64,000 nucleotides of DNA. Origin: Lachnoclostridium sp. An76 (lineage in GTDB: Bacteria > Bacillota > Clostridia > Lachnospirales > Lachnospiraceae). Shown piece by piece: positions 54,888 to 63,813 of this stretch; within the stretch, counting starts at the first letter, position 1, and each line of letters starts with the position of its first letter. The stretch is from contig NZ_NFHL01000001.1 in assembly GCF_002161355.1 (NCBI RefSeq), forward strand, positions 868,001 to 932,000, written 5' to 3'. The position numbers were made by a program, and so were the translations under genes. The notes under the pieces were generated by a model. That model was given only the letters and a program-made list of their open reading frames with translations, ran no database searches and was not told the DNA's origin.

Positions 54888-54900
54888 ATTTGGCGCTTAC
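54888..54900. repeat. IS66 left-end inverted repeat
   Basis: ATTTGGCGCTTAC is the reverse of GTAAGCGCCAAAT, 94 bp upstream of tnpA, matching the tnpC-side end (GTAAACGTCAAAT) at 11 of 13 positions. Flanking 8-mers at the two ends differ, so no target duplication was seen. Confidence 0.6.
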
Positions 54901-55203
54901 AAAAAAATTGTAGTTTTCTGGAGTTATTATCTCATGGAGTGAGGGAACTAGCACGGTACTGGGGATTTACCGTATACGAAGTATATGGCTTGGATCCTGC
55001 TTAGGCTGAGTAACTATCATCAGGTAGCTCTCGACACACCGGACTGGCGGCTCCGCCGCATCATAATATTTATTTGTCTTCCGGGAAATATTATTTCAGA
55101 GTAAATAACGAATGTATAAACTAGCAGGTTCCGGAAACTGCAATCAAAAAATATACCGATACTTATGATTTACCATGTATATTCAAACTATCTGGAAAAG
55201 ATC
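54901..55203. other. Gene-free junction between the IS nest and the capsule genes
   Basis: Contains a diverged second copy of the IS66 leader: GAGTTATTATCTCA ... CTAGCACGGTACTGG resembles GAGTAATTATCTCA ... CTAGCAAGCGACACGGTACC just upstream. ACTGGGGATTTACC at 54957-54970 recurs inverted at 37695-37708. No gene was recognised. Confidence 0.5.
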
Positions 55204-55860
55204 TTAGTGATTTGTGCTTCCATTATATTCCAAACAACTAATTAGTTCTGGGGCATTATGAATAGTGCAAAAATCATAATCGGAATCAGGGTTAAAACCA
55301 AACCCATAAGTGACACCTATAAAATCAACTTTAGCTTCTATCGAACCATTAAGATCGCTATCGCTATCTCCGACAAGAACTGCTTCGCATTCATCAACCC
55401 CACAAAGAGCACAACATTTTCTTAAAAGCCTTGCTTTGGTATACTCATCAGAATCATCCATTCCACAAATCACGTCAAAATATTCAAAAATCCCCATCTT
55501 ATTAAGCATATAAGATGCAAAACGTTCCGCCTTAAGGGTAGCAATACCAATTTTATATCGCTGCCTTTTTAGTTCAGATAGTGTATCCTTAATTCCTGGA
55601 TATAAACAGGCTTTGTGAATCCCACTCTCTGCGTATCTTTCACGATAAATATTTACCGCTCTTTTAGCCTGATTTTCTGAAAATCCAAATTGTTTCTTAT
55701 AAATTTCTAAAAGAGCAGCTCCTATAACCCCACGTAAAACATTCTCAGACGGAACATTTCTTTCCATAGCCGCTAATGTATATCTATGAGAATCAAGAAT
55801 ACCTTCAGATGTATCGGCAATTGTTCCATCAAAATCAAAAATAACCAATTTATATTTCAT
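55204..55860 (-). CDS. HAD-superfamily phosphatase (phosphoglycolate phosphatase-like)
   Basis: 218 residues. Motif I VIFDFDGTIADT with Asp nucleophile and acid; motif II region IGIATLKAERF; motif IV VLVGDSDSDLNGS. A helical cap lies between. It overlaps the aldolase gene by 11 bp. With an aldolase and a CMP-sugar synthetase upstream it probably removes a phosphate from a phospho-sugar-acid intermediate, the KdsC-like step; the substrate is unknown. Confidence 0.8.
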   Translation of the reverse strand: MKYKLVIFDFDGTIADTSEGILDSHRYTLAAMERNVPSENVLRGVIGAALLEIYKKQFGFSENQAKRAVNIYRERYAESGIHKACLYPGIKDTLSELKRQRYKIGIATLKAERFASYMLNKMGIFEYFDVICGMDDSDEYTKARLLRKCCALCGVDECEAVLVGDSDSDLNGSIEAKVDFIGVTYGFGFNPDSDYDFCTIHNAPELISCLEYNGSTNH

Positions 55861-57412
55861 ATTTACTTTTTGTTAATACCTCATAATCTATTCCCTGAAG
55901 GGAAAGTTTTAATTGCTTTTCGATATCATTATTTTTCTTTTTTGCAGTTTCATAATCAAGTGATTTTTGATATCCTCTTATTACGTAATTTTTAGTAGAA
56001 TCTACATCAAAGCCATCAAATCCAGCCATAATAATTTTCCTCACTTTTGCTTTTTTTAATATTCTTATAAGCATCGCTCCTGCATTATCAGCTGCATCGC
56101 CCTCTCCAAGTAAAGAAGAATAATTAAAAACTAACGCGTTATTAATTTTTAGATTAGACGTTGCAATTATACAACTAGGTAACCTTTCATCGAAAGAACT
56201 TAATCTTTTTTCATTAGAAACAAAAAGTGCATCCGTTACAAATTGAGTAGTTGTAAAATTTGTTGTAATTACAAATCTATTAATGAGTGCCTTATCAATT
56301 TTATTTTTTTCTCTTATAATACTCGAACCAGAACCCAAAATAAGGACTTCTCTACCATGTATTATATTACACAATTCAAGAGCAGCTTTTTCGTCATTAA
56401 TTTCCGATGACTGGTAAGCAGTATATAAATGTTCAATTAATTTCTCGTTATATTCCTTTCTCTCTTCAATCGGGAGTAATGATAATATTTTCTCAATATT
56501 TTCAATATCCAAAGTTTCTCTTCCGATTAAATATGAAGCATAATTCGGATGACATTTTGACGAACCTGACAAGAAATACGGAAGATCATAGCCCCACCTT
56601 TGTTCCGCATAAATTGGCATAAGATATTTGTCAACAATATTTAATATCGGTGTTATAAAATACCGATGCTCTATGTTAGTATTAATATAATCGCATAATA
56701 GCTCTGTTGCAAGATTTCCGACACCTCTTCCCATCCCATAGCAAGAAGAATCAATAATAATGCTTCTTTTATTTGCCAAACGAATCATTTCCTGAGCGTT
56801 GGCAAAACTCATTTGTAAATTATTATGTGAGTGAAACCCTAAACAAATATCTTGAGCTAAATTATTATCAATCAAATAGAAAAATCTCCTCATATCATGA
56901 CGATACATTACACCTAATGTGTCCACAAGATAAAATGCATACGGTTTTAATTCATTCACATCTTTAAGCAATTGTAATAGCGATTCATCATCATAACTTG
57001 TTGTTCCTACTGGTTGTATACAAACCCTATATCCTTTCTCTATTATCTTTCGAATTGAATTTTTAGCATCCTGCCATTCATTTTTTCTGAAAGTCACTCT
57101 GATAATATCTGCTCCTCGTCCATCATATACTGGAATTTTATGATAAACTTTATTATGATGCTCAATCATAGCTGCATATAGAACCTTTTCAAATTTTGGA
57201 GCAATCGCTTTAGAGATCTGATCCATCGAGTTGAATACCGATAATTCATCACTGGGTATTGCATTCCTAATAAAACCACACTCAATTATATCTATTTTAG
57301 CTTCAGCCAATGATTTTACAACACTTCTTATTGTTTGTTTTCCAAATTTCCAGTTGTTAATGTATCCTCCATCGCGCAAAGTGCAGTCCAATACTCTAAC
57401 CTTATTATTCAT
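55850..57412 (-). CDS. HMGL-like (DRE-TIM) aldolase with C-terminal extra domain
   Basis: 520 residues from ATG 57412 (MNNKVRVLDCTLRDGG), overlapping the KdsB-like stop by 8 bp. VRVLDCTLRDGGY is the DRE-TIM signature, FHSHNNLQMSFANA holds the metal histidines, and SSCYGMGRGVGNLATELL is the conserved loop of 4-hydroxy-2-oxovalerate-type aldolases. Residues ~350-520 (EVLILGSGSSIIREKNK, then IIMAGFDGFDVDST) form an additional Rossmann-like domain. Such aldolases join or split pyruvate-type compounds; in a capsule locus a keto-deoxy-sugar acid is the likely product. Substrate unproven. Confidence 0.82.
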   Translation of the reverse strand: MNNKVRVLDCTLRDGGYINNWKFGKQTIRSVVKSLAEAKIDIIECGFIRNAIPSDELSVFNSMDQISKAIAPKFEKVLYAAMIEHHNKVYHKIPVYDGRGADIIRVTFRKNEWQDAKNSIRKIIEKGYRVCIQPVGTTSYDDESLLQLLKDVNELKPYAFYLVDTLGVMYRHDMRRFFYLIDNNLAQDICLGFHSHNNLQMSFANAQEMIRLANKRSIIIDSSCYGMGRGVGNLATELLCDYINTNIEHRYFITPILNIVDKYLMPIYAEQRWGYDLPYFLSGSSKCHPNYASYLIGRETLDIENIEKILSLLPIEERKEYNEKLIEHLYTAYQSSEINDEKAALELCNIIHGREVLILGSGSSIIREKNKIDKALINRFVITTNFTTTQFVTDALFVSNEKRLSSFDERLPSCIIATSNLKINNALVFNYSSLLGEGDAADNAGAMLIRILKKAKVRKIIMAGFDGFDVDSTKNYVIRGYQKSLDYETAKKKNNDIEKQLKLSLQGIDYEVLTKSKYEI

Positions 57413-58160
57413 CAATTGTCACTTCTCCTCTATAAATCATACCTTCAATAATTGTTTTTACATATTCCAAATCTTTTGGCGTATCAACTGAAAGACTATG
57501 TGTTTTAACTTCTACCATCTTTATTTTTTTCCCATGTTCAATAAAACGAAGTTCATTTATGTCTTCGATTTTCTCATTATATCCCTTAGGTGTTGTTGCA
57601 AAAAATTCCAACGCTGATTTACTATAAAGCAAAACGCCAACATGCTTATAGTATTTATAGTCAATAGACGACTTCGGATATGGAATTGGACTTCTCGACA
57701 TGAACAGAGCATTGCTTTCTTCATCTGTAACAACCTTAATATTCGTAAAATCTACCACTTCTGAAGGACGAGAAATCTCTGTCATGAGGTTACTTACATA
57801 GAACTCCTTATCTATCCAACTCGTTGGAATAATTGCACGAATTATCTCTGGATCAATGAGTGGTTCGTCACCGTTGATAACAACATATAAATCACTCTCT
57901 ACTTTATGGGCTACCTCATTTACCCTTTCAGTACTTGTTCCATGACGTGAATCTGTCATGATAGAATTAATACCAAGCTCTCTACACACAGAAAATATTC
58001 TATCATCATCTGTTGCAACATATACTTCGTCAATTTCCAATACTTTTTTTACCTGGTTAAATACCCACCAAATCATAGGTTTCCCACATAAATCAACTAA
58101 AGGTTTCCCTGGAAATCTTGACGATTGATAGCGTGCCGGAATAATTGCTACTATTTTCAT
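57405..58160 (-). CDS. KdsB-like CMP-3-deoxy-ulosonate (Kdo-type) cytidylyltransferase
   Basis: 251 residues, ATG 58160 behind TAGGAGG. Motifs: IIPARYQSSRFPGKPLVDL (CTP-binding), TSTERVNEVA and VINGDEPLIDPE (metal Asp), typical of KdsB. KdsB activates Kdo with CTP in Gram-negatives. In a Firmicute it more likely activates a different ulosonic acid for capsule, made by the aldolase and phosphatase of this operon. First of the aldolase-HAD set. Confidence 0.88.
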   Translation of the reverse strand: MKIVAIIPARYQSSRFPGKPLVDLCGKPMIWWVFNQVKKVLEIDEVYVATDDDRIFSVCRELGINSIMTDSRHGTSTERVNEVAHKVESDLYVVINGDEPLIDPEIIRAIIPTSWIDKEFYVSNLMTEISRPSEVVDFTNIKVVTDEESNALFMSRSPIPYPKSSIDYKYYKHVGVLLYSKSALEFFATTPKGYNEKIEDINELRFIEHGKKIKMVEVKTHSLSVDTPKDLEYVKTIIEGMIYRGEVTIDE

Positions 58161-58248
58161 TTTACAAACCTCCTATTGCTTTCTATGTTCTGTAATAAAA
58201 GAAATTATAAGTCTTCTTAGTCCATTTAATTGTAAATAACTTTCTACT

Positions 58249-59778
58249 TTAAATCTTTCTTTTTAAAATCAAACCAAATCTTCCCCATGCTTGTCTGCCT
58301 CCACGTGTAAACTTTAGCATGATAAGTGAAATAACAGCACAAATTGTCAATGTTACCATTAGCCGAAGCACAATCCCTAAAATTCCATAAGGCAAAAAAT
58401 TACCAACAAAAAAAGTAATTGCAAAAGCTATACCACAGAAAAGCACAGATTTTAATACTAGTGCTCCATATTCAAATGCTTTTACATTGAAACAATGCTT
58501 GAAAAATACTATTGATTCCCATGGCATCTCAATCACTGCTAGAGCAAAAATAGAAGAAATAATTACACCTGGAAGCCCAATAATTTGAACCATTGCAACA
58601 TTCATCACTAAGTTGACGATTACAGACACATAAGGTTTTAGAAAATCAGCTCTCCACAATCCAGCTGCCTCATAGAACGTAAACAATGGCTTTCTCGTGC
58701 TTTTAATAAAATAGTAAAGAGCAAGTAAAATAGGTATTTCAATTCCTAGTAAATTACCAGAGCCAACCCAGACCGTTATAAATGGCTGATATAGTATGGT
58801 AAAACAACACACACATACCATTGAAATAATGATTGTTATATTGAATATATCTTTAAATAGTGAAAAATTATTCTCCTTTGAATTTGACACCAAACTATTT
58901 CCTACAACTGATTGGATTGCAGAATATACCGTTGTCTCTATTGCGAATACAGCAGAAAAAATCGTAAAATAATTCGTATATTTTGCAAGCACCACTAAAC
59001 CGAGATATTTTGATATCACTATTGAATCAACTGATGTGAAAACAACACCACCAAGTTTATTTCCAATCAGGGCCCCTACCCTTGTAAGTATCCCCTTCCT
59101 ATCTTCTTTTGACAGTTTTCCCTTTCCCCTATATTGTGGATATTTTTTGTCAATCAAAATTGCTCTAAAAATATTGTTGGCAACCGTAACAATCGGAAGA
59201 ATAATTATATAAAGAAAATACTCTCGAAATAGGAGTAAAACCACAATTTGGAGGCCATGGGAAATAATACTTCTAACTGTATCTATAATACTATCTATAT
59301 CATTTCTCATTGTTGCTACAAGAACAGCACTTTTATAACTAAATAAAAAATATGAAATAGCTGCGTTTACTAATAAAATAAGATAAACTATGTATATATT
59401 TATATCGCTCGGATAAGTAGTCCCTTCTGCAATAAACCATTGTAAATTTGGTAGTAAAATTAATCCTACACCCAGAATTATAACACCAATAACTCTGTAA
59501 ACAGTCTTGTAGAAGCAAAGAAGGCCTTTAACTTTTTCATCTTCTTTCTCCGCAACCGGTTTATACATAGTATAAACAATAGCTGAGCTAAACCCGAGTT
59601 CCGAAAGTGAAAGCATATTTAATACTGAGGCAAAAAGGCTGTCAACCCCCAGATACTCTATTCCTATTGTTTGAATCATTATTGTTCTTGTAGTAAACGG
59701 TAGCAAAGTAACCAAAATTTTACTCACAATGCTAACACTAATATTAATCAACGAACGTTTTGTTCTATTAATGCCCAT
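58249..59778 (-). CDS. Polysaccharide flippase (Wzx/MATE-like)
   Basis: 509 residues with about 12-14 hydrophobic helices. The start NRTKRSLINISVSIVSKILV and LPFTTRTIMIQTIGIEYLG fit polysaccharide-transport (PST) flippases; YKPVAEKEDEKVKGLLCFYK and GLWRADFLKPYVSVIVN are in typical places. It should move lipid-linked repeat units across the membrane. Followed within 88 bp by the CMP-sugar operon. Confidence 0.88.
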   Translation of the reverse strand: MGINRTKRSLINISVSIVSKILVTLLPFTTRTIMIQTIGIEYLGVDSLFASVLNMLSLSELGFSSAIVYTMYKPVAEKEDEKVKGLLCFYKTVYRVIGVIILGVGLILLPNLQWFIAEGTTYPSDINIYIVYLILLVNAAISYFLFSYKSAVLVATMRNDIDSIIDTVRSIISHGLQIVVLLLFREYFLYIIILPIVTVANNIFRAILIDKKYPQYRGKGKLSKEDRKGILTRVGALIGNKLGGVVFTSVDSIVISKYLGLVVLAKYTNYFTIFSAVFAIETTVYSAIQSVVGNSLVSNSKENNFSLFKDIFNITIIISMVCVCCFTILYQPFITVWVGSGNLLGIEIPILLALYYFIKSTRKPLFTFYEAAGLWRADFLKPYVSVIVNLVMNVAMVQIIGLPGVIISSIFALAVIEMPWESIVFFKHCFNVKAFEYGALVLKSVLFCGIAFAITFFVGNFLPYGILGIVLRLMVTLTICAVISLIMLKFTRGGRQAWGRFGLILKRKI

Positions 59779-59782
59779 AACT

Positions 59783-60532
59783 TTACATCGTCCTTATAAT
59801 TTTTTCATCATATCTGTTATCTACCATTTTTATACGATACCCACTCTTATTTACAAGCATCATAGACAAAATGTCCATTGCATCAACTATAGATGCCTGT
59901 CCAAGCAACGACTTATCTAATATAGAAAGCTCGGTACATGCCAATATAAAAGTATAATCACCAATCTTTTCCATCAACCTAGCTAATTTTAACGCTGTTT
60001 TAATGTAGTCAACATTTGCTGTATCTTTAATTTGATAAATTATTGATTGCACTTCTTCACACTGTTTATCGCTTGGATATAAAATTTCGAGACCATCATG
60101 ATTGGTCTGATTATAAATTTTCGCAGTTTTTGTCCCTTGTGTACATAGCACACAACAACTTTTATTCAAATTACTTAATGCTATATACTTCAATGTATAT
60201 TCGGGCATATTTATAAAACTGATGCCGTAAAGTTTCGCCTTTTTATCAATAAGCTTTGCGAAATAGTGCGCTGTATTACAAACCATTCCTATTGTTCCCT
60301 GGGGTTTAAGCACAGAAGAAAAAATATCCAACGCCTCATCAATACCATCAAATGGAGAGCTACCTTGTTTTGTTAAAATATAGTGCGTTCTATCCGGAAT
60401 TTTGCTGTTATCTAAAATAATAATTGAAGGATGCTCTTGATCACAATTTGCATCTGTAAAATTCACTATCTTATCGAATAATATAGAAGTAGCCTTAGGT
60501 CCCATACCGCCTATTATTCCTATGTCATACAT
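59783..60532 (-). CDS. Aspartate/glutamate racemase-family protein
   Basis: 249 residues. Two Cys motifs, GMVCNTAHYF (near residue 83) and ILACTELSIL (near 200), are the catalytic thiol pair; the start YDIGIIGGMGPKATSILFDK is the family hallmark. The neighbouring flippase gene begins 4 bp after it. In a capsule locus it may provide D-Asp or D-Glu, or act on another amino acid, for decorating the polymer. Substrate is not predictable from motifs. Confidence 0.85.
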   Translation of the reverse strand: MYDIGIIGGMGPKATSILFDKIVNFTDANCDQEHPSIIILDNSKIPDRTHYILTKQGSSPFDGIDEALDIFSSVLKPQGTIGMVCNTAHYFAKLIDKKAKLYGISFINMPEYTLKYIALSNLNKSCCVLCTQGTKTAKIYNQTNHDGLEILYPSDKQCEEVQSIIYQIKDTANVDYIKTALKLARLMEKIGDYTFILACTELSILDKSLLGQASIVDAMDILSMMLVNKSGYRIKMVDNRYDEKIIRTM

Positions 60533-60535
60533 AAA

Positions 60536-61762
60536 TCAGTCCTCAATCCCTTTTAGTTTATGATAAAACCTTACAAGCTGTTCACTTTTTGCCAATTTAT
60601 ATCTTATGTGATAACAAATCCTATAAAAATCTGTGCCTACAGGGTACTTGTGATTTTCTTTCAACATTTTGGTTACTTTTTTTGCAAAAACCCCTTGATC
60701 AGCTTCTATATTTTTACCAATAAACTTTGCCTTATTATTATTGAAAAAAGAAAGGTCAAAAATATCTTCATACTCCTTCAATATACCCTGCGCATAAAAT
60801 AACCCTATCATTCTCCCACATTTATTGCAGTAACCACAGTTTAGTTTTGCAGCTTTATTTTTCCCTCCGGCACTTTGTTCCACTGAACATACTTGAAGAA
60901 ACTTTTTAGTATAATCTGAATTGATAATGTAATCCAATTTATCCATTCTATCTACTTCTGTACCAGCTGAGTAGAACGCCATATTAGAAGTTGTCAATGT
61001 TTTTAGCGAAAATATGTCATATCTGCCTGATGACACAATAAGATTCTCATCCATTGAATAATCATTTGCCTTAAATGTAGAGGAGAAATAATATGCCTTG
61101 AAAAGCTTTCCTAATGCCAACGGTGCACTACAATATTGCTGTGCAAAATAATGATTAAAAATTCCTGGATGCTTATAAAAGCTATATAGATTTGTATAAA
61201 CTGAAATCGACTTCAATCCCAAATAGTTAGCTGCCTCAATTTTCATTGGAAGGTCCCTGTCAAATAAAGATCGAATCCTACCGTCATCATAATCATTGGT
61301 GGATATATTCGTAAAAAGCACATGGGTCAATTTAAAACTCTTTAATTTATCTTTGCTATACTTCAGCATGGTATATGTGGAATCTACGCCGCCAGAATTT
61401 CCCGTTCCAATTTTACCTTCATTTTCAACGGGCTCATTGGTTGTATCAGCCGTAATATGAATTGCGTTCATGTCAGAAAACAAATCGCTAATTAGGGGAA
61501 TGTAATACATATTAATTTGGAAATACAATTGTTCGGTTAAAACACATTCACAAATAATATCATTTTCATCAAACATACAGGAATTAATGAGCCCAACAAC
61601 AAATGCATCACAACGATCATCGTTCAAAAATCGACCATATTCCTCTTCCACTTCATAATACAGAACAGATTTATCACCATTTGTTTCGATGTCTGCGCAT
61701 AATCTAACTTTCCCATTATGTAAATTCTCTATATATGGCTTTCCTATCTTAAGCACTCCCAT
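60536..61762 (-). CDS. PP-loop ATPase (ATP-pyrophosphatase fold), amidation-type enzyme
   Basis: 408 residues. Residues ~120-135: GTGNSGGVDSTYTML, the PP-loop (S-G-G-x-D-S) that adenylates a substrate. A cysteine set CGYCNKCGRM lies near the end. Resembles the ATP-PPase domains of asparagine synthetase and QueC-type enzymes found in surface-sugar loci. Overlap-free neighbours: the racemase 3 bp after, the GT52-like gene directly before. Probably activates a carboxyl of a sugar acid for amide formation; function not established. Confidence 0.75.
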   Translation of the reverse strand: MGVLKIGKPYIENLHNGKVRLCADIETNGDKSVLYYEVEEEYGRFLNDDRCDAFVVGLINSCMFDENDIICECVLTEQLYFQINMYYIPLISDLFSDMNAIHITADTTNEPVENEGKIGTGNSGGVDSTYTMLKYSKDKLKSFKLTHVLFTNISTNDYDDGRIRSLFDRDLPMKIEAANYLGLKSISVYTNLYSFYKHPGIFNHYFAQQYCSAPLALGKLFKAYYFSSTFKANDYSMDENLIVSSGRYDIFSLKTLTTSNMAFYSAGTEVDRMDKLDYIINSDYTKKFLQVCSVEQSAGGKNKAAKLNCGYCNKCGRMIGLFYAQGILKEYEDIFDLSFFNNNKAKFIGKNIEADQGVFAKKVTKMLKENHKYPVGTDFYRICYHIRYKLAKSEQLVRFYHKLKGIED

Positions 61763-62794
61763 TTATAGTTCCTCCATTTTATTTAAAATATAAATATTTC
61801 TTAGTCCCAGTTCCGGATCTGCAAGATACTGTTCCAAAATATCCTTGTAATAAGATGCCAAATAATTTCCTTCTAATTTGCAAAGGCTATATCCGTAATA
61901 AGATATTGGTACCTTCTCCAGTACAGGATTGAAATTTAATATACTTCCAGATAGAGTGGTTATTAAAACCTTCTCCGAAAAATCATTATTAATCTGAATC
62001 ACTTCAAATGGGATTACTGAATTCTCATCCACTTTTAATCCAGCTCGAATGTATTTTTCTTTGTCATCTCTTGGATGAACTTTTACCAACAAATTATCTC
62101 TTCCCACTCTATCAGCAATTTTTATTGCTAATTCAAGTTCTCCAATAGGATTACCTCCCTCAATATCATAGATGCACGAAAGAAAAATATATTTTTCTTT
62201 ATATTCAAATTTTATATTCGTACAAAATATAGTATTCAGATATTCCTTGATTCTTGAACTGTGATTGATTAATGGTATCTGAATACTCGGGATACCGCTC
62301 CTATTCGCTTTAGGCGAAAAACAGTAAAATCCAGATATGACATCTTTCATATTTCTCTTATTTAAAAGTCGTCTAATTTTATAACTCGCCTGTAACACAC
62401 CACAGGATGTCTCGGGCGTGTTAAGAGACATCACCCCTTCCTCCATCTTATTTACGACAATATCTTTGTTCTTTTTATAGAAAAATGCATAAACAATATG
62501 TGAAGGTATATCTAAATTAAACCCGACAAATTCATCAAAAATACACTTCTTGATTTCTTTCGGAACCATTCCCAAAATGCATTGTATTGTTAATGTAATC
62601 GATTTTTTTACAGTTTTTACATCAATACAAGCAACCTGCTCAAAGAGTTTTGTCTTACGAAGGTTCTTTACGATGTTTTCATAGTTCTTTATTTCATTAG
62701 TAATAATTATTGAACCGCTCTTATTAAAAGATAATGCTATTTGCACGGCAACAATTAGCTGATAATTGGTATTGCAGAAAAAAAGTGTCTTCAT
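61763..62794 (-). CDS. GT52-like glycosyltransferase (sialyl/Kdo-type transferase)
   Basis: 343 residues. Starts KTLFFCNTNYQLIVAVQIAL, as in family 52 and polysialyltransferase-like proteins (NT-x-Y-x-L-x-x-A), and has NLLVKVHPRDDKEKY, where D/H-P-x-D is the donor-site HP motif. Such enzymes use CMP-sugars, which fits the CMP-sugar synthetase in the same operon. Acceptor unknown. Confidence 0.72.
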   Translation of the reverse strand: MKTLFFCNTNYQLIVAVQIALSFNKSGSIIITNEIKNYENIVKNLRKTKLFEQVACIDVKTVKKSITLTIQCILGMVPKEIKKCIFDEFVGFNLDIPSHIVYAFFYKKNKDIVVNKMEEGVMSLNTPETSCGVLQASYKIRRLLNKRNMKDVISGFYCFSPKANRSGIPSIQIPLINHSSRIKEYLNTIFCTNIKFEYKEKYIFLSCIYDIEGGNPIGELELAIKIADRVGRDNLLVKVHPRDDKEKYIRAGLKVDENSVIPFEVIQINNDFSEKVLITTLSGSILNFNPVLEKVPISYYGYSLCKLEGNYLASYYKDILEQYLADPELGLRNIYILNKMEEL

Positions 62795-62797
62795 TTG

Positions 62798-63802
62798 TCA
62801 TTTCACCTCTAAATTCAGAAGCTTTTGAATTCCAATCTTGTTCATAATTTTGCAAACTAATCTAAACAACGACTTCGAAAAATAAAATAGTTTCAACATA
62901 ATTCTTCGAGACCTCATAATTTCGTTTATATTGAAATATTTCTTGTTTTCAATCAAAAAAACCTCCGTCTCCTGCTTATACGGTGCTAATTTTTCTATAG
63001 CATCCGTGCATGCATGAAAATACATGCTGATAGCATAATGTGCTGCGTTTGCTCCGACACTGCCAATAATATCTGGATAATACTTACAAGCATACTCATA
63101 ATGATCTCTATATCCCAAATAAAAATGATATGGTTTTATTGGATTTGGAGTATATGAAATACTACTTTTATTGACCCTATATTTATATAACGGTTCATTA
63201 ACAAAAGCTACTTTGCTAGCCTTTTCATACACATGGTAAGTCGTTGGAATATCTTCATACAGTCTTCCATATGGGAACCGAATTCCATCCCAACAATTGA
63301 TGTCATATACTGCTTTAACAACTTCACTTCCGATTTTATCCAAAAGAATTTGCTTAACAATTTCTTTTGCAGCAACAACACATCCTGACTCCCGGGTATA
63401 ATTAAATTTGTTAAAAAAATTGATACCATCTGTTTGGACGATATCAAACATGATTATTTCTGCTAATGTTTCTTCTCGTATTCGCATGGTCTTTTCATAT
63501 GTTTCTTTTTCAATCCAGTCATCGCTATCAATAAAAGAAACAAACTGACCATTAGCTTTTTCCAAGCCCGCATTTCTTGCGGAAGCTAACCCACCATTTT
63601 CTTTATGGATAACTCGTACTCTTGCATCCTTTAAGGCGTACTCATCACATAGTCTTGGACAATTATCCGGAGATCCATCATCAACAAGTAATATTTCTAA
63701 ATTGGTATAAGTCTGGTTTAAAATTGACTCTACACATCGGTCTAAATATTCTTCAACTTTGTATACAGGTATTATCACGCTAATTAAGGAATCTATTGCC
63801 AT
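62798..63802 (-). CDS. GT2-family glycosyltransferase
   Basis: 334 residues, ATG 63802 behind AGGAG. GT-A fold: ISVIIPVYKVEEYLDRCVES, LLVDDGSPDNCPRLCDEYA, ASARNAGLEKANGQF, and FIDSDDWIE as the D-x-D metal site. Acts in the cytoplasm, adding a sugar to a lipid-linked intermediate. Donor sugar not predictable. Confidence 0.92.
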   Translation of the reverse strand: MAIDSLISVIIPVYKVEEYLDRCVESILNQTYTNLEILLVDDGSPDNCPRLCDEYALKDARVRVIHKENGGLASARNAGLEKANGQFVSFIDSDDWIEKETYEKTMRIREETLAEIIMFDIVQTDGINFFNKFNYTRESGCVVAAKEIVKQILLDKIGSEVVKAVYDINCWDGIRFPYGRLYEDIPTTYHVYEKASKVAFVNEPLYKYRVNKSSISYTPNPIKPYHFYLGYRDHYEYACKYYPDIIGSVGANAAHYAISMYFHACTDAIEKLAPYKQETEVFLIENKKYFNINEIMRSRRIMLKLFYFSKSLFRLVCKIMNKIGIQKLLNLEVK

Positions 63803-63813
63803 GTCCTATCTCC

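Noticed and set aside
38156..54908. Target-site duplication of the IS66 element
   Set aside because: The 8-mers beside the two ends differ (GGTTATTC and AAAAAAAT), so simple insertion is not supported.
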